The notes: a model not told the origin generated them from the letters alone. A stretch of DNA of 64,000 bases from Phyllostachys edulis (GCA_036346405.1 CM070558.1:2108001-2172000), one strand, 5' to 3'; counted from the stretch's first letter, positions 1 to 11,465 are shown. Numbers and translations: made by a program.

Positions 1-171
1 TTGTCCATGCTGCAAGAAAAATTCACATCATGTCAGAGCTCAGAATGATTAACTAATTAAACAGTTTACGCATCGAACTCCAGCCCATTGCAAGGAATAA
101 GTACAATGCTTGGCATCCTTCTATTTCGGAAAAAACGATCTCTACGAAAGAGTAGGTATGCAAGTCATATT

Positions 172-284
172 TGTTATGAATATTGTATATATATTCGAGA
201 GACACAATGTTCAATATATATAGGGTATAAAAGGGACACAAGACTAAATCCTAGAAGAGAGAAATACCACAAATACCCTTAACA
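172..284 (-). repeat. 3' LTR of the TRIM-like element
   Basis: 113-bp LTR, the partner of 1877-1989 (about 84% identical by hand alignment). It begins TGTTATGAATATTG and ends CCCTTAACA on the plus strand. The polypurine tract lies immediately to its right (285-298). Confidence 0.9.
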
Positions 285-1449
285 CTCCCCCCCCCCTCAA
301 ATGTAAGGTGTATATGCAATAGCATTGCATTCGGAAAGGGTTGACACTACAATAGGAAAAATCAGAAGTCCAAATCTTCATAATGTCGTCGTAGCGTGCT
401 GCTCTCAAAAAATATGTCGAGTATCAAAAGATCTTTCATCCAAGGTCGTACAACAACCCATAAAGGACAAGATGTAGAGGGTGATGAAGTAGAGACAAAC
501 GGGAGCAAAGTCGACCGCAACAACACGATGAAGAAGATGATGAAACCGACAAAATTAGTTAAAGCCGTCAAATCAAGCCGAAGAGGAATAGATAGAAGCA
601 TGGCGTCGCAGATTGAAACCCAAGATAGCAGCGGAGTGCACAATAAGCGCAACGGAGGTATAGTGCGGAAGAAGTGCGACGGCCTTAGGGGCGACGGCTA
701 AGAGAGAAGCGGCGGCATCATAACGACTTCTACGATCTGCACGCGGCTCGGAGAGAAGAGCGGCGGCTGCTGCCATGCAAAAAGGGAATTCTTATACTTC
801 TATGACTGACAATAAATTTGTGAACTCGCATGGCTTGAACGAATTCAAATATAGAGTGGTACGGACTTGGATAGACGCAACGGAAGAAAAAGGACTCAAA
901 GGAGCAGCAGATACTAGCAACACCAGGCTTTTTTTATCTTCTCGATCTTTTCTCTATCTCCACTGAGTCACCGACTCTCCTCTCTGTTTTTTTTCAATCG
1001 CCAACAACTCCCTCTCTCCCACTGCCCGGTGGCTCCATGGCAACTGGGGCAGCGTCGACTGAATCCGTGGGGGAGGCGCGTCTTCAGAGGCGGCGGCTTG
1101 GGAGGCCCGGCGGGAAAGCGACGGTCTAGCGCAAAGGAGGTCAGGAGGCCCAGCAGGATAGCGATGATCCAGCGCAGAGCAGGATGGGAGCTGCAGAGGC
1201 TCGCACAACTGTGTCGCACTCGTCGGTGAGGAGGTTGGGGGCGCCTCCACGGTGTGCACGCGCATCCACTTGGTTAGGGAGGTCATAGCGCCGGCCACCG
1301 TCGCGTGGGGCACCTCCTGTGGCGGCGATGGCGACATGGGGGCAGCTGGATCCAAACGAGACAGAGCTCACGGCGGGCTCATGACGGCGATCCAGATCCT
1401 CTGGCAGCTCGAGCAGGGGAAGACCCGATCCAGATCAGATCTGGATAGG

Positions 1450-1725
1450 CCGTAGCGATGTCATGCTCGCCGAGCGTGTTGACGTCGAGGCGCGGGGGTC
1501 GGTGGCCAGGTCGAAGTCGCGTAGAATGAACTCACACACAAAGTGCTGGCCATGGTCGTTGCAGATGGCGACGTCGACCTGTAGCGGCTTGAGAGCGTCG
1601 ACGTTCGCCTTGACGACCGCGTAGCACTCCTCGGTGATGACTAGGTTGTGGTTTTGGCCGACGCCATGGACGACGCCCGGGTAGTGCACGTCGATCGCAA
1701 CATAGCGGGCGTTCCGTGCGACTTG
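1450..1725 (-). pseudogene. Captured CAF1 (CCR4-NOT deadenylase) N-terminal fragment
   Basis: The minus-strand reading contains RYVAIDVHYPGVVHG, then KANVDALKPLQVDVAICND and CEFILRDFDLATDPRA. These line up in order with the start of the POP2/CAF1 3'-5' exoribonuclease domain (VAMDTEFPG, then LKANVD-LIQ-GLTF-D-G, then FNFREFDL). CAF1 is the catalytic poly(A)-shortening subunit of the CCR4-NOT complex. Only about 90 residues are present, without the rest of the nuclease fold. The first catalytic pair of the DEDD family, Asp-x-Glu in DTEFPG, reads Asp-x-His, so the Glu is lost. It lies directly downstream of the primer-binding site inside the TRIM-like element, which points to transduplication of a genomic exon. 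Not expected to encode a working enzyme. The family call rests on motif order, not on a search. Confidence 0.65.
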
Positions 1726-1864
1726 GCAGATCACGGCGATGAAGACAAAGATGATGCTACGCCAAGTAACTACAACTAGAAGGCCACCCCGGGAGTAGAG
1801 ATTGCTCCTCCGGGGGGAGGCTAGAAGGCGGCGGCGGCGGCAGCAAACCATAATCCTAACATTT

Positions 1865-1876
1865 GCTCTGATACCA
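1865..1876 (-). other. Primer-binding site (tRNA-Met) of the TRIM-like element
   Basis: GCTCTGATACCA on plus is the exact complement of TGGTATCAGAGC, the usual plant initiator-tRNA-Met primer site. It abuts the LTR at 1877. Confidence 0.9.
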
Positions 1877-1989
1877 TGTTATAAATATCGTGTATGTATT
1901 CAAGAGGCTTAATAGGCCATATATATAGGGTACAAAGGGAACACAAGACTAAACCCTAGAAGAGGGAAATACCATAAATACCCTTAACA
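1877..1989 (-). repeat. 5' LTR of the TRIM-like element
   Basis: 113-bp LTR matching 172-284. It ends CCCTTAACA and is followed by the target-site duplication ATATT at 1990-1994. Confidence 0.9.
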
Positions 1990-2261
1990 ATATTATCTCA
2001 TCCACAAATACTGAAACGGGGAATCTTGAACAGAATTGAAGATTTGCTTCATGAAGCAATTACCGTGCATTCTCTGGGCAACATTCAGGGCTACGTTATA
2101 TTTAACAAAATACAATGTATTAATTTGCCATAAAAATGCTGATATGCTATACCTATATCCTAAGTAATCAAAAGTGAATTTCGCAGATGCAACTATATAT
2201 ATGGAATGAATTGAATTTCAGATCTGAAGTTAATGGGCGACTAAAAGACAACATATACAGA

Positions 2262-2610
2262 AGATGAGTGTAGCGGAGATGAGGATGCTGCGGTGGATAT
2301 GTGGCCACACAAGGCAGGATCGGATCTGCAATAATGATGTACGTGATAGGGTGGGGGTAGCACCAATTGAAGAGAGGCTTGTCCAACATCGCTTGAGGTG
2401 CTTTGGACATCTCCAACGGAGGCCTTCTGAGGCATCAGTATGTAGTGGAATTTTAAGACGTACTGAGAACGTAAGAAGAGACAGAGTTTGATCAAGACTG
2501 ATGTGGGAGGAAGCAGTAAAAAGATATTTGAGGGGTTGGAATGTAGCTAAAGAATTATCTTTAGATAGGAGCGCATGGAAGTTAGCGATCCACATACCGG
2601 AACCATAAGA
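2262..2610 (+). pseudogene. LINE (non-LTR retrotransposon) reverse-transcriptase 3' fragment
   Basis: The plus-strand reading MSVAEMRMLRWICGHTRQDR, then VGVAPIEERLVQHRLRCFGHLQRRP, is the C-terminal tail found in plant LINE polyproteins. After a TGA at about 2490 the same frame continues SRLMWEEAVKRYLRGWN and ends near DRSAWKLAIHIPEP and a stop. The piece lacks the polymerase core (no YADD), so it is a 5'-truncated, dead copy. It sits antisense to the MADS gene within its first intron. No clear poly(A) tail or target-site duplication was seen. Confidence 0.85.
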
Positions 2611-5144
2611 AGGTTTAGGGGTGGTGTTTTAGGCTCTCGGCTCAAATGGTAGGATGTACGGCTTGTAGTTTTAGCCTTGTAGTTTTTTTACAAGGCTCTC
2701 GTCTCTTTGACCTTACTATTTGGAATGAGAAGATCCCCATTTACTGTTTAAACTATACTAGTATCAATCTGGATTACTTTGGAAGCAGCATACCTCCTCC
2801 CATAACAGCTCAAACAACAAACATACGTCAAGAAGAATACTCGGTGATATCCCAGTGCACGATCTATCTTCAAGAAAGCAGTGACGTAGTGTGGAACCAT
2901 GATCAAAGAAATACATAACACATGTGATATCAGGGTGTACACATAATAACTCAGCAATTTCAGAATTTGAAGTGACATGCATGAGGTCTACAAAAAAAAT
3001 TGATCAAGCAGAGAGTTGAATTGTTGAATGGAATACTATAATTGTGTTCCGAAACTGAACAATATGTTGAGGAAACTAATAGAGCAGGACTACTACATCA
3101 TATCTGATCCTTTAAACAACCAAGCTGGTGCATGATAATTTGCACCCCCTTGGTATAGGTGCTTTCAAATTCTTTCCAGTCTCATACATAAAAGAGTATG
3201 CTACAAAGTACAAGCTCTTTGTATGTACAAACAATAATTTGAAAGCCCACCCTGGATCTGTGCCACAAACAAATTAATTAAAACCATCTTAAAATTCTCC
3301 CTTAATTTAAATCATTGGGAGGTTGCAGACAACAATAATATGCATAACATTTGTTTCCAAAAAAATATTATATATGCATATATACAATACAAATGTCCAC
3401 GCAGCCTAGCTCTCTGTACATATTGTACTACAGTATAGAGAGTGAAGCTCCCGAAGCCTGGAGCACTTATCTTTTTTCCCCATTCAGAGGCTCCTGTAGT
3501 ACGTACTCCAAGCCTTACAGATCATCTCAGAGAGGAAAGAAAGAGATAAAAGAGCAGTTACTTGCAAGGATTCAAGCCACTTTTAACGAAGCAAACTTTA
3601 AGCATTCATATGTGACGGTTTAGTCACAGGATTTGTAATGATTGAGTTTAATTTTCAGTCGTCGTTTATTTGTAAGTCTTCAAGCCACTTTTAGTAGCTT
3701 TGGTTACTTTGGTGTTTTAAACTCTTTAATAAAATGGACTGTGTGCATTCTTAATACATAGGCCGGAAGAGTTATTCTCTTCCGTTATCTAAAAGAAAAG
3801 AGAGCAGTGAACATGTATCGGAAATTAAGCACCTCTAACTAGCCTTAATGTAACACCACATGGCTGGGGCTATGTCCTGGCGTATATATACTGTTGCAGT
3901 ACACCAGGCATACTGTTCTACATAGAAGTTCGAAACGAGTTAGGTTGGGTGATACTTCTTTATATACATCTTCTCTTACAGCAAGATTCATCACTAGCTA
4001 GCTAGTTAACCTTGTTTTATCTCCACTAATTAACGGAACACGGCAAATGATCTCATCCATGACCACAGGCAAATATCTAACTTGTCATTTTTGGACCAAA
4101 TATAACTGAGTGATCACCTAGAACAATAGATCAAAGAGAAGAAACATGAACAATAGCCAAGATTCTCGAGGAGAGGGAGATCGAAGCATCAAAGAGAAGA
4201 AGAGGGAAAGAGGAGAAGAAACAAAAGAGAAAGGGCAAGATCCGTCTCCATATGATGTGGTATCAAGAGGTTTTCTCTCTAGTTTGAGCAGGACGTACCA
4301 TGCATAAGTGATAGTACTGTTTAGCAAGGCATAAGAAGAGAGGAGAATTAATTAATTAGTTAAGAGTAATCTACGATAGGATGCTCGAGTGCATGCCACT
4401 GGTGGACTCCTTGGAACATGTGATTTAATAAAAAAATTTGTTTTTGTTTTGACAAGTGGAACACGCACGCACGTCATTTGGGTAGAGGAAATTCTGGAAA
4501 AGAGCGAATAAAATACTCCTCTTGCAGTTCAAACAATTCATGTGTCGACAAAGGATGAAGGCGAAGGAAGAAACCAAGAGCTGATCTACATAATTAGTGG
4601 ATGTAATCTAATCAAATATAATATAATCTAAACACACGCTGTTAGTGTTGTATATAATTATATATAGTATTGTATGAGCACTAAGTAGCTCAAGGTGAAT
4701 TAAAGAAAGGCGGCCATCCATCTCAAAAAAGGAATGCTTCAGTCAAGAGGCAAGAAGAAAGGCCAAAAGGGGAGCACAAGAAAGGATAATGGAAGAGAGA
4801 GAAGAGATGGTTTCCGAAAATATGGAAGCAGCAGAGCAGAGCATAAAATCATCAGCCAACCTAGCTGAAGCAAGCAAAGGCGCAAACACACAGACTGGTG
4901 AGTACATGACCACTGACCAGCAGCCAAACTGAGATGAGATGAGATAGCATATGTACATACACATGGACCGAGAAGCCAGAAATAGCAAAACCGAGCAGAA
5001 GCTTTCGGCGACACGGGCAGGCATCAACGCCGAAAACGTCAAGGCAGAAGCAGCAGCAGCAGAATTAAGAGGAGCTAGCAAGCATAGCATAGCAGCAGGT
5101 ACTATATATCGATACGATGCAGATATGGAAACGGAGGGACGTAC

Positions 5145-5329
5145 CGGGAGTCCGTCGCGTACTCGTAGAGCTTGCCCTTAGGGGAGAAGACGATGACAGC
5201 GACCTCGGCGTCGCAGAGGACGGAGATCTCGTGCGCCTTCTTGAGCAGGCCGCTGCGGCGCTTGGAGAAGGTCACCTGCCGGCTTATCTTGTTCTCTATC
5301 CGCTTCAGCTGCACCTTGCCGCGACCCAT
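5145..5329 (-). CDS. AP1/FUL-like MADS-box transcription factor, exon 1 (FUL2/OsMADS15 type)
   Basis: Exon 1 of a MIKC-type MADS gene. It codes for the full MADS DNA-binding and dimerisation domain: MGRGKVQLKRIENK, then RQVTFSKRRSGLLKKAHEIS, VLCDAEVAVIVFSPKGKLYEY and ATDSR. The exon is 185 nt (61 codons plus 2 nt) and ends GACTCCCG|GTACGT, the usual exon-1 length and phase for this family. The stretch AEVAVIVFSPKGKLYEYATDSR matches the grass FUL2 clade (rice OsMADS15, maize ZAP1) better than VRN1/OsMADS14, which has LIIFSTKGKLYE. Residue 16 is Ser where most grass copies have Asn. Proteins of this clade bind CArG boxes in the nucleus and promote inflorescence and floral meristem identity. The start at 5329 is the only in-frame Met giving MGRGK. 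The remaining exons lie left of the window. The open frame upstream of this ATG is 5'UTR or promoter, not coding. Confidence 0.93.
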
Positions 5330-5588
5330 CTTTAATTTCGGTACGGAGAGCGAGCACCACGGAATGGGTGGGTGGGTGGATGGATAGATCGGATGAGGAG
5401 GAGGCGAGAGGTCGCCGGTGAGATGGATCGAGGCTGGCTTTAAAGAGAGCAGGAGACGAAGAGGAGAGGAGAGGGATCGATCGGTGTTGGGGGAGGCAAC
5501 GCGAGGCTGCTGTCGAGCTGTGATTGGACGAAGCGGACGAGGACCCACTCGCTCAGTCTCTTGCAAGACGCAACACCACACCACACCT

Positions 5589-5628
<40 letters not shown>

Positions 5629-5640
5629 TTTTTTCTTCTT
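5330..5640 (-). promoter_or_regulatory. 5'UTR and proximal promoter of the MADS gene
   Basis: Sequence immediately upstream of the MADS start codon. A CTTTAAAG at about 5436-5443 reads as a weak TATA-like TTTAAA on the minus strand, some 105 bp upstream of the ATG, but this is not certain. A (CT)n tract (GA on the coding strand) lies about 260 bp upstream. No clean CArG box was recognised by eye. Confidence 0.5.
5590..5627. repeat. (CT)n microsatellite in the MADS promoter
   Basis: About 38 bp of uninterrupted CT, followed by a T/C-rich run to about 5640. GA/CT tracts in plant promoters can bind BBR/BPC proteins; no evidence for that is available here. Confidence 0.95.
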
Positions 5641-6940
5641 GTGTCTAGTAGTAGTAAACAAAACAAAAAGATACTAAAAAACCAGATTAATTGTTGGGTT
5701 ACGTGGGAGGGAAAGGTGGGTGATCGTCGGCTCCTCGTACGGTCGAACCCAACACAACCCGATCGAGCAACCGTTTCTCCTGGCCTTTTTTTCCCTTTCT
5801 TCCTGAGCTCGTTTTATTGTACGTACCTACAAATCTCATCTCACCGCCCCTTATTTCCAATCGAACGGATCAAATTAGTTAGGATTTAGCCGCGGCAAAC
5901 GAACATTTCAAATTAGTTAGGATTTAGCAGCGGTGCTAGGTTCCACCAGTCTCCATGCGAACGAGAGAGATGGAGCGGGTCGAGAATTGAGAAATGAGGA
6001 GCCCTATTTAAACCGTGGCATTTGGTGAGTAAATAGTCCTCAACTTGATAGGTATTTTGGTAACCGGTCTGTTGATTCTCGTGAAGAGTTAGCCTAAGGT
6101 CGCTCCGCGTTTTGTACTACAATACCACTCCGATTCTTGGGTGATCCCGGTTATAAAAAGGGAGATCTGATTATTTGCCACTGCCAAAGATATGCAATAT
6201 AGAATTTGCCACTTATGTGTCTATAACATATGGCCCTGGGACTCAGTTGTCATTTACACATGGAGTGACAAATCCTGAAATCCACATATTTACCGTGCTA
6301 AATAATTGATTATTCCGTATAAAAAAAGGAGTAGCTGGTGCATTTTGGCTGGGCTTCTGCTACTCCGTTTTTGGCTAGGTTCGTACTACTCCGGTTGAGA
6401 ATCCGGAACAGAAGCCCTAGCAGGACCTAAGTAAAAAAAGAAAAGAAGAAGTACAAGCTAGTAAACAAAAACAAAAATAAATAAAGTGATTGTTGGGTTA
6501 CGTGAGCGAAAAAGGTGGGATCAGCACAAATATTGCAATTAACTAGATATTGACTTGATCGATCACAGCACGAATATTAATGCTCTTCACTGCTGATCAT
6601 CACTCTCTTAATGCTTACCAGTGCGGTGGTAGCTAGCTAGCTAGCTGATCGATATATGCTCTTTCTTTCTCTCTTAATGTTTTCCATAATTGGATCGTGC
6701 GACTTGTGAGCTGTGACGCTTAAGATTAGTACGTACTACCATATATCCAAATTGTTCCCGTTCTCACCAAAAAAAGAAAAAAAAACATGTAGGCTAAACC
6801 CTCACCCCTTCTATAAAAAGGAGCATGTAGCAGGACGATCGAGCTTGCTTGGTCACGACCTAAATTAAGTTATACAAGCACTCCTATACACAAGGGGTGT
6901 TTAGTTGGCTGGCTTGAGTTGATATGTTCAACAGGTTCTA
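5641..6940. other. Distal MADS upstream region, no gene seen
   Basis: No coding signal. Two small internal duplications are visible. A 25-bp unit CAAATTAGTTAGGATTTAGC occurs at 5871-5895 and 5909-5933. A segment with TTGTTGGGTTACGTG and A-rich flanks occurs near 5653-5721 and again near 6462-6520. The rest is AT-rich and unclassified. Confidence 0.6.
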
Positions 6941-7200
6941 CGAGCATGTGCAACAGTTTGTCTCTTATGGTTATCTCTAAAAGCTCCAACTCATTTATAG
7001 ATAATATCTCTAATAATTTATCTATAAAATCATTCATTTTTAACACAAATTCTCTCCTTATATACTCACCATTTGTGTTGGTTTGCATGCCCAGGTTGTC
7101 TCTTATATAAGAGATGATACATCCTCTCTCCTCCAACTAGGATTTTGAGTGACATGGCAGATAAGAGACAGCTAAGAGATCACTATTGGAGATACCCTAA
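6941..7200. mobile_element. Probable MITE
   Basis: About 260 bp with imperfect inverted ends: GAGCATGTGCAACAG on the left, and the complement of CTATTGGAGATACCC on the right. TCTCTTA/TAAGAGA motifs recur as inverted copies. No clean target-site duplication was found, so the borders are approximate. Confidence 0.5.
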
Positions 7201-7414
7201 GGAGAAGTTCTACGTATTACGCTAAAGACAATTCCTACAACACACAAGCAGTAGAGACAACTAAGCATTTAATCTCTAATTTTTATGTAATTTTAATCAC
7301 AACTGGACACATTTTTTAAGTAATTTTAATCACAACCGGGCCCACTCAACATTAACATACTCCTCTGTCCTTTTTGTCTCTCGCTCAGCTCACTTTCCCC
7401 AAATTCAGAAGTAA

Positions 7415-7761
7415 GAGCATCTTTAGTGTATTGAACCGACGTCGATTCAAAGTCATGCCACGTAAGCATTCTAGGAACCGAGCTTGTTTTTCTCCAATGT
7501 ATTGAACCGATTCCTACTAATAACTGGGACCCACATTACATTATAAAACTATAAAATAATAATATTCTCTCTCAAACGCACTCTCTTTTATGTAGTTGTT
7601 TAATGCTCATATGAATTGTTTAATGCTTTCAATCGATTCCTAAGTAGAGTTCGGTTCCATGCATTTTTTTGGTTGGAATCGACCCCTCCAATGTATTGAA
7701 TCGATTCAATGCATTCTCTCTCCTCATTTGAACCGGCTAAAACACAACATTGGAGATGGTC
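7415..7761. mobile_element. Tourist-like MITE (TAA target-site duplication)
   Basis: 347-bp AT-rich element. The left end GAGCATCTTTAGTGT and the complement of the right end (GACCATCTCCAATGT) form an imperfect terminal inverted repeat. It is flanked by TAA at 7412-7414 and 7762-7764. A 3-bp TAA/TTA duplication is characteristic of PIF/Harbinger-derived MITEs. The motif ATTGAACCGA recurs internally. Confidence 0.65.
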
Positions 7762-7764
7762 TAA

Positions 7765-8109
7765 GAACAAAGCTCTCTTGAGCACCATGACCGACTCAAG
7801 CTCATCTATGCGCCTCCCTCTCCATCTGTGTTATCCCTCCCTCTCCGCTGAGCTAGCCTTCCTCTCCTTCTCTGTGGTGCCTCTCTCTCCGTCACTTTGG
7901 CCTCTCTCTCCTCCTCCACCGTGACTCACCCTTTCGCCAAGCCGACCTCTCACTCTCCGCCATGTCGCCTCCACCAGTGGCCAACTGGGCCACCCTCTTG
8001 CTTCACATATATACGCCACCGCCTAAGGCCGAATCCGGCGACCACATCTCAGATCCGACTGGACTGTCGGATCCAAACCGCTAACATGCAGATCCGGCTG
8101 GATCTAAGT
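7765..8109. other. Intergenic stretch, nothing recognised
   Basis: C/T-rich sequence with short chance frames. It contains no motif, repeat or splice structure that I can support. Confidence 0.5.
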
Positions 8110-9850
8110 TGTGGCTGCTGGATCGTGACCGTCTCCAACATCTTCCCTGTTGCTATTTGCACTCAAGTGGTGTGGTCTCCGACTTGCAGGCGCCATAGTG
8201 GTCGCCACCATCATCCCAGTCGTCCCGGTGGCCATTGGGGCCATGGTGGCGGTTTCCCAATAGCTAGGCCCACAAATCACGTGGGGGAGTAGACGAGCTT
8301 CGTACAATGGCATCGAAGACGTCTATTCGTATCTTGGTTCACGCGCTACAACCGGCTATAGCATTATCGACGGCCTCCACTCTCTCTCCTCCAGGTAAGA
8401 TCAAAGGTGGCATGGGCTATAGATAATCTACGTAGAACCATTGTGCATGCTCTTAATTGTTGGCACAAACTTAAATGAGGCGAGCTGGTGGCACCCGAGG
8501 AAGACGTGGGAGCGAAGGATTACTACAGTATATGAGATGGCATGATCATCCTCCTCCCTTTTTTCCTCCTCGATCGTCCTTTTTGCCCTTTTAAAAAATG
8601 ACAAGAAGGGTGATGTCATGAAGGCATAAGCAAGCAATCTTGTCTGGTTCATAGTAAGGTGAGGGTAGCATATATGGACGACATGGATGGACTGGACTGA
8701 TGGAGGTAATTAAGGTTTGATCAAGACAAGACTCGTGTGGGGGCCGTGAGAGATCATTGCAACGGAATATAGTCAAATTAAGTTGGTACCAATTAACTAA
8801 AGACAGTGAAATCGAAATAAGCCAAGCATGCATTTTAATTTCGACAGAGAAAATAAATTAAGGGTGCATGGGTCGAAGAGCACACATGGCAGGTTGGAGT
8901 GACAAAAGGAAAGGAAAGGAAGAAAATTATGAAATCCGGAGGGAATATAATTGCAGGGGCAAATAAGATGAGAGGTAAAAAGATGGATGCAGGATCGATT
9001 ATGGTGAGCCAGCTAGACTGCTAGAGCATGGATGGAAAGCGAAGCGACGACGCACGATCAGGGTTTTCAAATTCGTTAGAGCAAAAATTTCGGGGGTGAG
9101 CGAAATTACCGAAATTTCGGTAATTTTGAATTCAATTCGGGCAAATGGCCAAAATTGGCATTCAAATTTGACTGAATTTCATCAAAAAATTGTCAAATTT
9201 TGACAAAAATTTGAATTCAGTTTGAATTTGGCCTGAATTCATGTGCAACCAAATTTTTTTGACCGAAAGGGGAAAATTTTGACCTCCAACGAAATGGCCA
9301 AAATTTGAAACCCTGCACACGATTGCGTTGGTCGCTCCCCTTTATAAATGTGTTGGTGCAACGCCGGCCATTTCCCCATTTGTAGCCGAGGATCCACCAT
9401 CCTTGGATTGCCCTTTCTCACATCACACACCCTTCTCGTCCTCGATCAATTCCATCCCAGCTAGAAAATAGATCCTTTGCATTGAAGTATTTAATAAAGA
9501 TGATCTGCAGTGTATGACATCAGAAAACGATCCTCACCGTCCAAGCAAAAATCAAAAAAGGAGATTAATAGCTACAGTATTTTTCCGCTACCAAAAGAAT
9601 AGTTGCGGTAGATATTTCACCATGCTACGATACCACTGTATAGTACTTTTTACACGCTCACAAAAAACATTGTTCAAGGATCCGGAACCCATCAGTTCAG
9701 CTAGCTAGCTCCTTTCCATCTCTATCTGCTTGGCTGCTTTGTGGTATATTGCTAGACCGGTAGTTGTAGCAATGGGGCCAAGAAAGCCAACTACTAGTGT
9801 GGGCTCCATCCATGAAGTGAAAAACAAAACAAGTACTATTAATCAATTGT
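8110..9850. repeat. Tandem duplication copy A (host-like DNA)
   Basis: Shares long, ordered, roughly 85-90% similar blocks with copy B (9940-11465). Examples are the block around GGGGGAGTAGACGAGCTTCG (8282), AATTGTTGGCACAAACTTAAATG (8456), the block around GTGTGGGGGCCGTGAGAG (8734), and GTGTGGGCTCCATCCATG near 9798. Copy A carries a hAT-type MITE (9059-9315) that copy B lacks, and extra sequence at about 9480-9700 with no visible counterpart. No open reading frame is conserved between the copies. Confidence 0.8.
9059..9315. mobile_element. Non-autonomous hAT MITE
   Basis: 257-bp element with terminal inverted repeats CAGGGTTT and AAACCCTG. It is flanked by near-identical 8-bp duplications CGCACGAT (9051-9058) and CACACGAT (9316-9323). 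An 8-bp duplication and CAGGG ends are typical of hAT elements. The interior is rich in AAATTT words able to pair. The matching site in copy B near 11215 lacks it. Confidence 0.85.
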
Positions 9851-9939
9851 TGGCCTCAGTTTAGATGTTAGAAAACCCACTGATAGATCCTCCTAAAATG
9901 TACAGTTACTGGGACTCGATTGGTCGCCATTAACCACAA

Positions 9940-11465
9940 GACACCACCAGCAAGTTGTCGTCTTCGACCCCAATTTCTTCCCCATCCTCGTCGCTCATGT
10001 GGTGTGGTCTTTGGCTTGTGGGCGCCACAGTGGTCACCGTCGTTGTCCCAATCGTCCCGGGGGGGCTATTGGGGCCATGGTTGCGGTTTCCTAATAACTC
10101 GGCCCACAAACCGCGTGGGGGAGTAGACGAGCTTCGTACAATGGCATAGAAGCCGTTTGTTGGTACCTTGGTTCGCACGTTACAAACCGGCTACAGCATT
10201 GTCGACAGCCTCCACTCTCTCTCCTCGAGGTAAGCACAGATCCAAAGTGGCATGGGCTATAGAAGATCTATGTAGAACCATTGTGCGTGCTCTTAATTGT
10301 TGGCACAAACTTAAATGAGGCGAGCTGGTGGCAGTGGAGGAAGACCGAAGACGACGACGTGGGAGGGAAGGATTACTTAGTATATGAGATGGCTCGATCA
10401 CCTCATGAGATGGCTCGATCACCTCCTCCCCTTTTTACTCGTCCTTTTTTCCCTTATAAAAAAGGTCAAGAAGGTGATGTCATAAAGGCATAAGCAAAGC
10501 AATCTGTTTGGTTCATAGTAAGGTGAGGGTAGCATATATGGACGATCGACATGAACGGACTGATGGACGTAATTAAGGTTTGATCAAGACAAGACTCGTG
10601 TGGGGGCCGTGACAGGGCATTGCAACGGAATATATAATATAGTCAAATTAAGTTTGGTGCCAACTAACCAAAGACAGTGAAATCAAAATAAGCCAAGCAT
10701 GCATTTTAATTTCAAGAGAGAAAATAAATTAATGATGCATGGTCGAAGAGCACACATGACAGGCTGGAGTGAAACAAAGAGGAAAGGAAAGGAAGAAAGT
10801 TCTGAAATCCGGAGGGAATATAATTGCAGGGTCAAATAAGATGAGAGGCAAAAAGATGGATGCAGGATCGAGAATTCTTTTTATTATTTAATTTTTTTTA
10901 AAGTTATTTTAATGAAATACTCTTCTTAACTTTATTTCTAATTCTAACCTCTTTGATTACGCCATGACCCGTGACGTGACCAAACTGTTATGTCACGTCA
11001 TTAACCGCGGCTTGACCTCTTCTTGACGTGACAGGATTTAGCCCAAAAACGAACGCGTTCAAAGAGGTTGGTGATGTGACAGCACAATTTGATCACGTCG
11101 TAGTTAGTGGCGTGATAAAACAGTTTAATTATGTTACGGATCAGGATGTGACAAAAGGATCGATTATGGTCAGCTAGCTAGACTGCTAGAGCATGGATGG
11201 AAAGCGATGCGCCGACGCTCGCTAACTTCACTTAGTACAACACTGGCCATTTCCCATTTGTAGCTGCAGTCCACATGGAGCAAGGGATCCACCATCATCA
11301 GCTCAGCTAGCTAGCTAGCTAGCTCCTCCCCCCTCTCACCAACCTGGCAGCTTGTGGCATAGTGCTCGACCAGTAGCTGTAGCAATGGGGCCGACTACTG
11401 GTGTGGGCTCCATCCATGGAGTGAAAAGCAAAACAAGTAGTATTAAACAATTGTTAGCCTCAGTT
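9940..11465. repeat. Tandem duplication copy B
   Basis: Second copy of the 8110-9850 unit. It is interrupted by a MITE at 10872-11155, which splits the copy A string GCAGGATCGATTATGG. It ends in the 'cctcagtttag' block that also begins the DNA right of the large gypsy element at 25236. Confidence 0.8.
10872..11155. mobile_element. MITE with 8-bp target duplication (partial family member)
   Basis: 284-bp insertion flanked by AGGATCGA at 10864-10871 and 11156-11163. Its interior (ACTTTATTTCTAATTCTAACC, then GTGACGTGACC and TTATGTCACGTCA) matches a second copy at 61073-61450. The right end seen there is missing here, so this copy is internally deleted or truncated. Confidence 0.75.

Larger units (their letters stand above)
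172..1989 (-). mobile_element. TRIM-like small LTR retrotransposon with captured gene DNA
   Basis: Complete element of 1818 bp. Two 113-bp terminal repeats (172-284 and 1877-1989) both run TG...CA in the plus-strand reading. They are flanked by a perfect 5-bp target-site duplication ATATT (167-171 and 1990-1994). Directly inside the right LTR is GCTCTGATACCA (1865-1876), the complement of the tRNA-Met binding site TGGTATCAGAGC. Directly inside the left LTR is a C-run that reads GAGGGGGGGGGGAG on the minus strand, a polypurine tract. Together these fix minus orientation. No gag or pol is visible, so it is non-autonomous. The interior carries a CAF1-like exon piece (about 1450-1725). By my hand alignment the LTRs differ at about 18 of 113 sites, so the insertion is old. 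It lies in intron 1 of the MADS gene in sense orientation. Confidence 0.9.
1..5144 (-). other. Intron 1 of the FUL2-like MADS gene (3' end outside window)
   Basis: Exon 1 of the MADS gene ends at 5145 with a CG|GTACGT donor. I found no MIKC exon 2 (expected to begin MDKILERYERY) on the minus strand down to position 1, so this stretch is read as intron 1. Long first introns are known for grass AP1/FUL genes, and in VRN1 that intron is regulatory; that such control applies here is inference. Contents: a TRIM-like retrotransposon in the same orientation as the gene (172-1989), a LINE 3' fragment in antisense (2262-2610), and otherwise AT-rich, non-coding DNA with no other structure I could identify (2620-5144). 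Confidence 0.75.

Noticed and set aside
5330..5584. In-frame N-terminal extension of the MADS protein (frame open to 5584)
   Set aside because: MADS proteins of this clade start at MGRGK; the extension is low-complexity 5'UTR/promoter translation.
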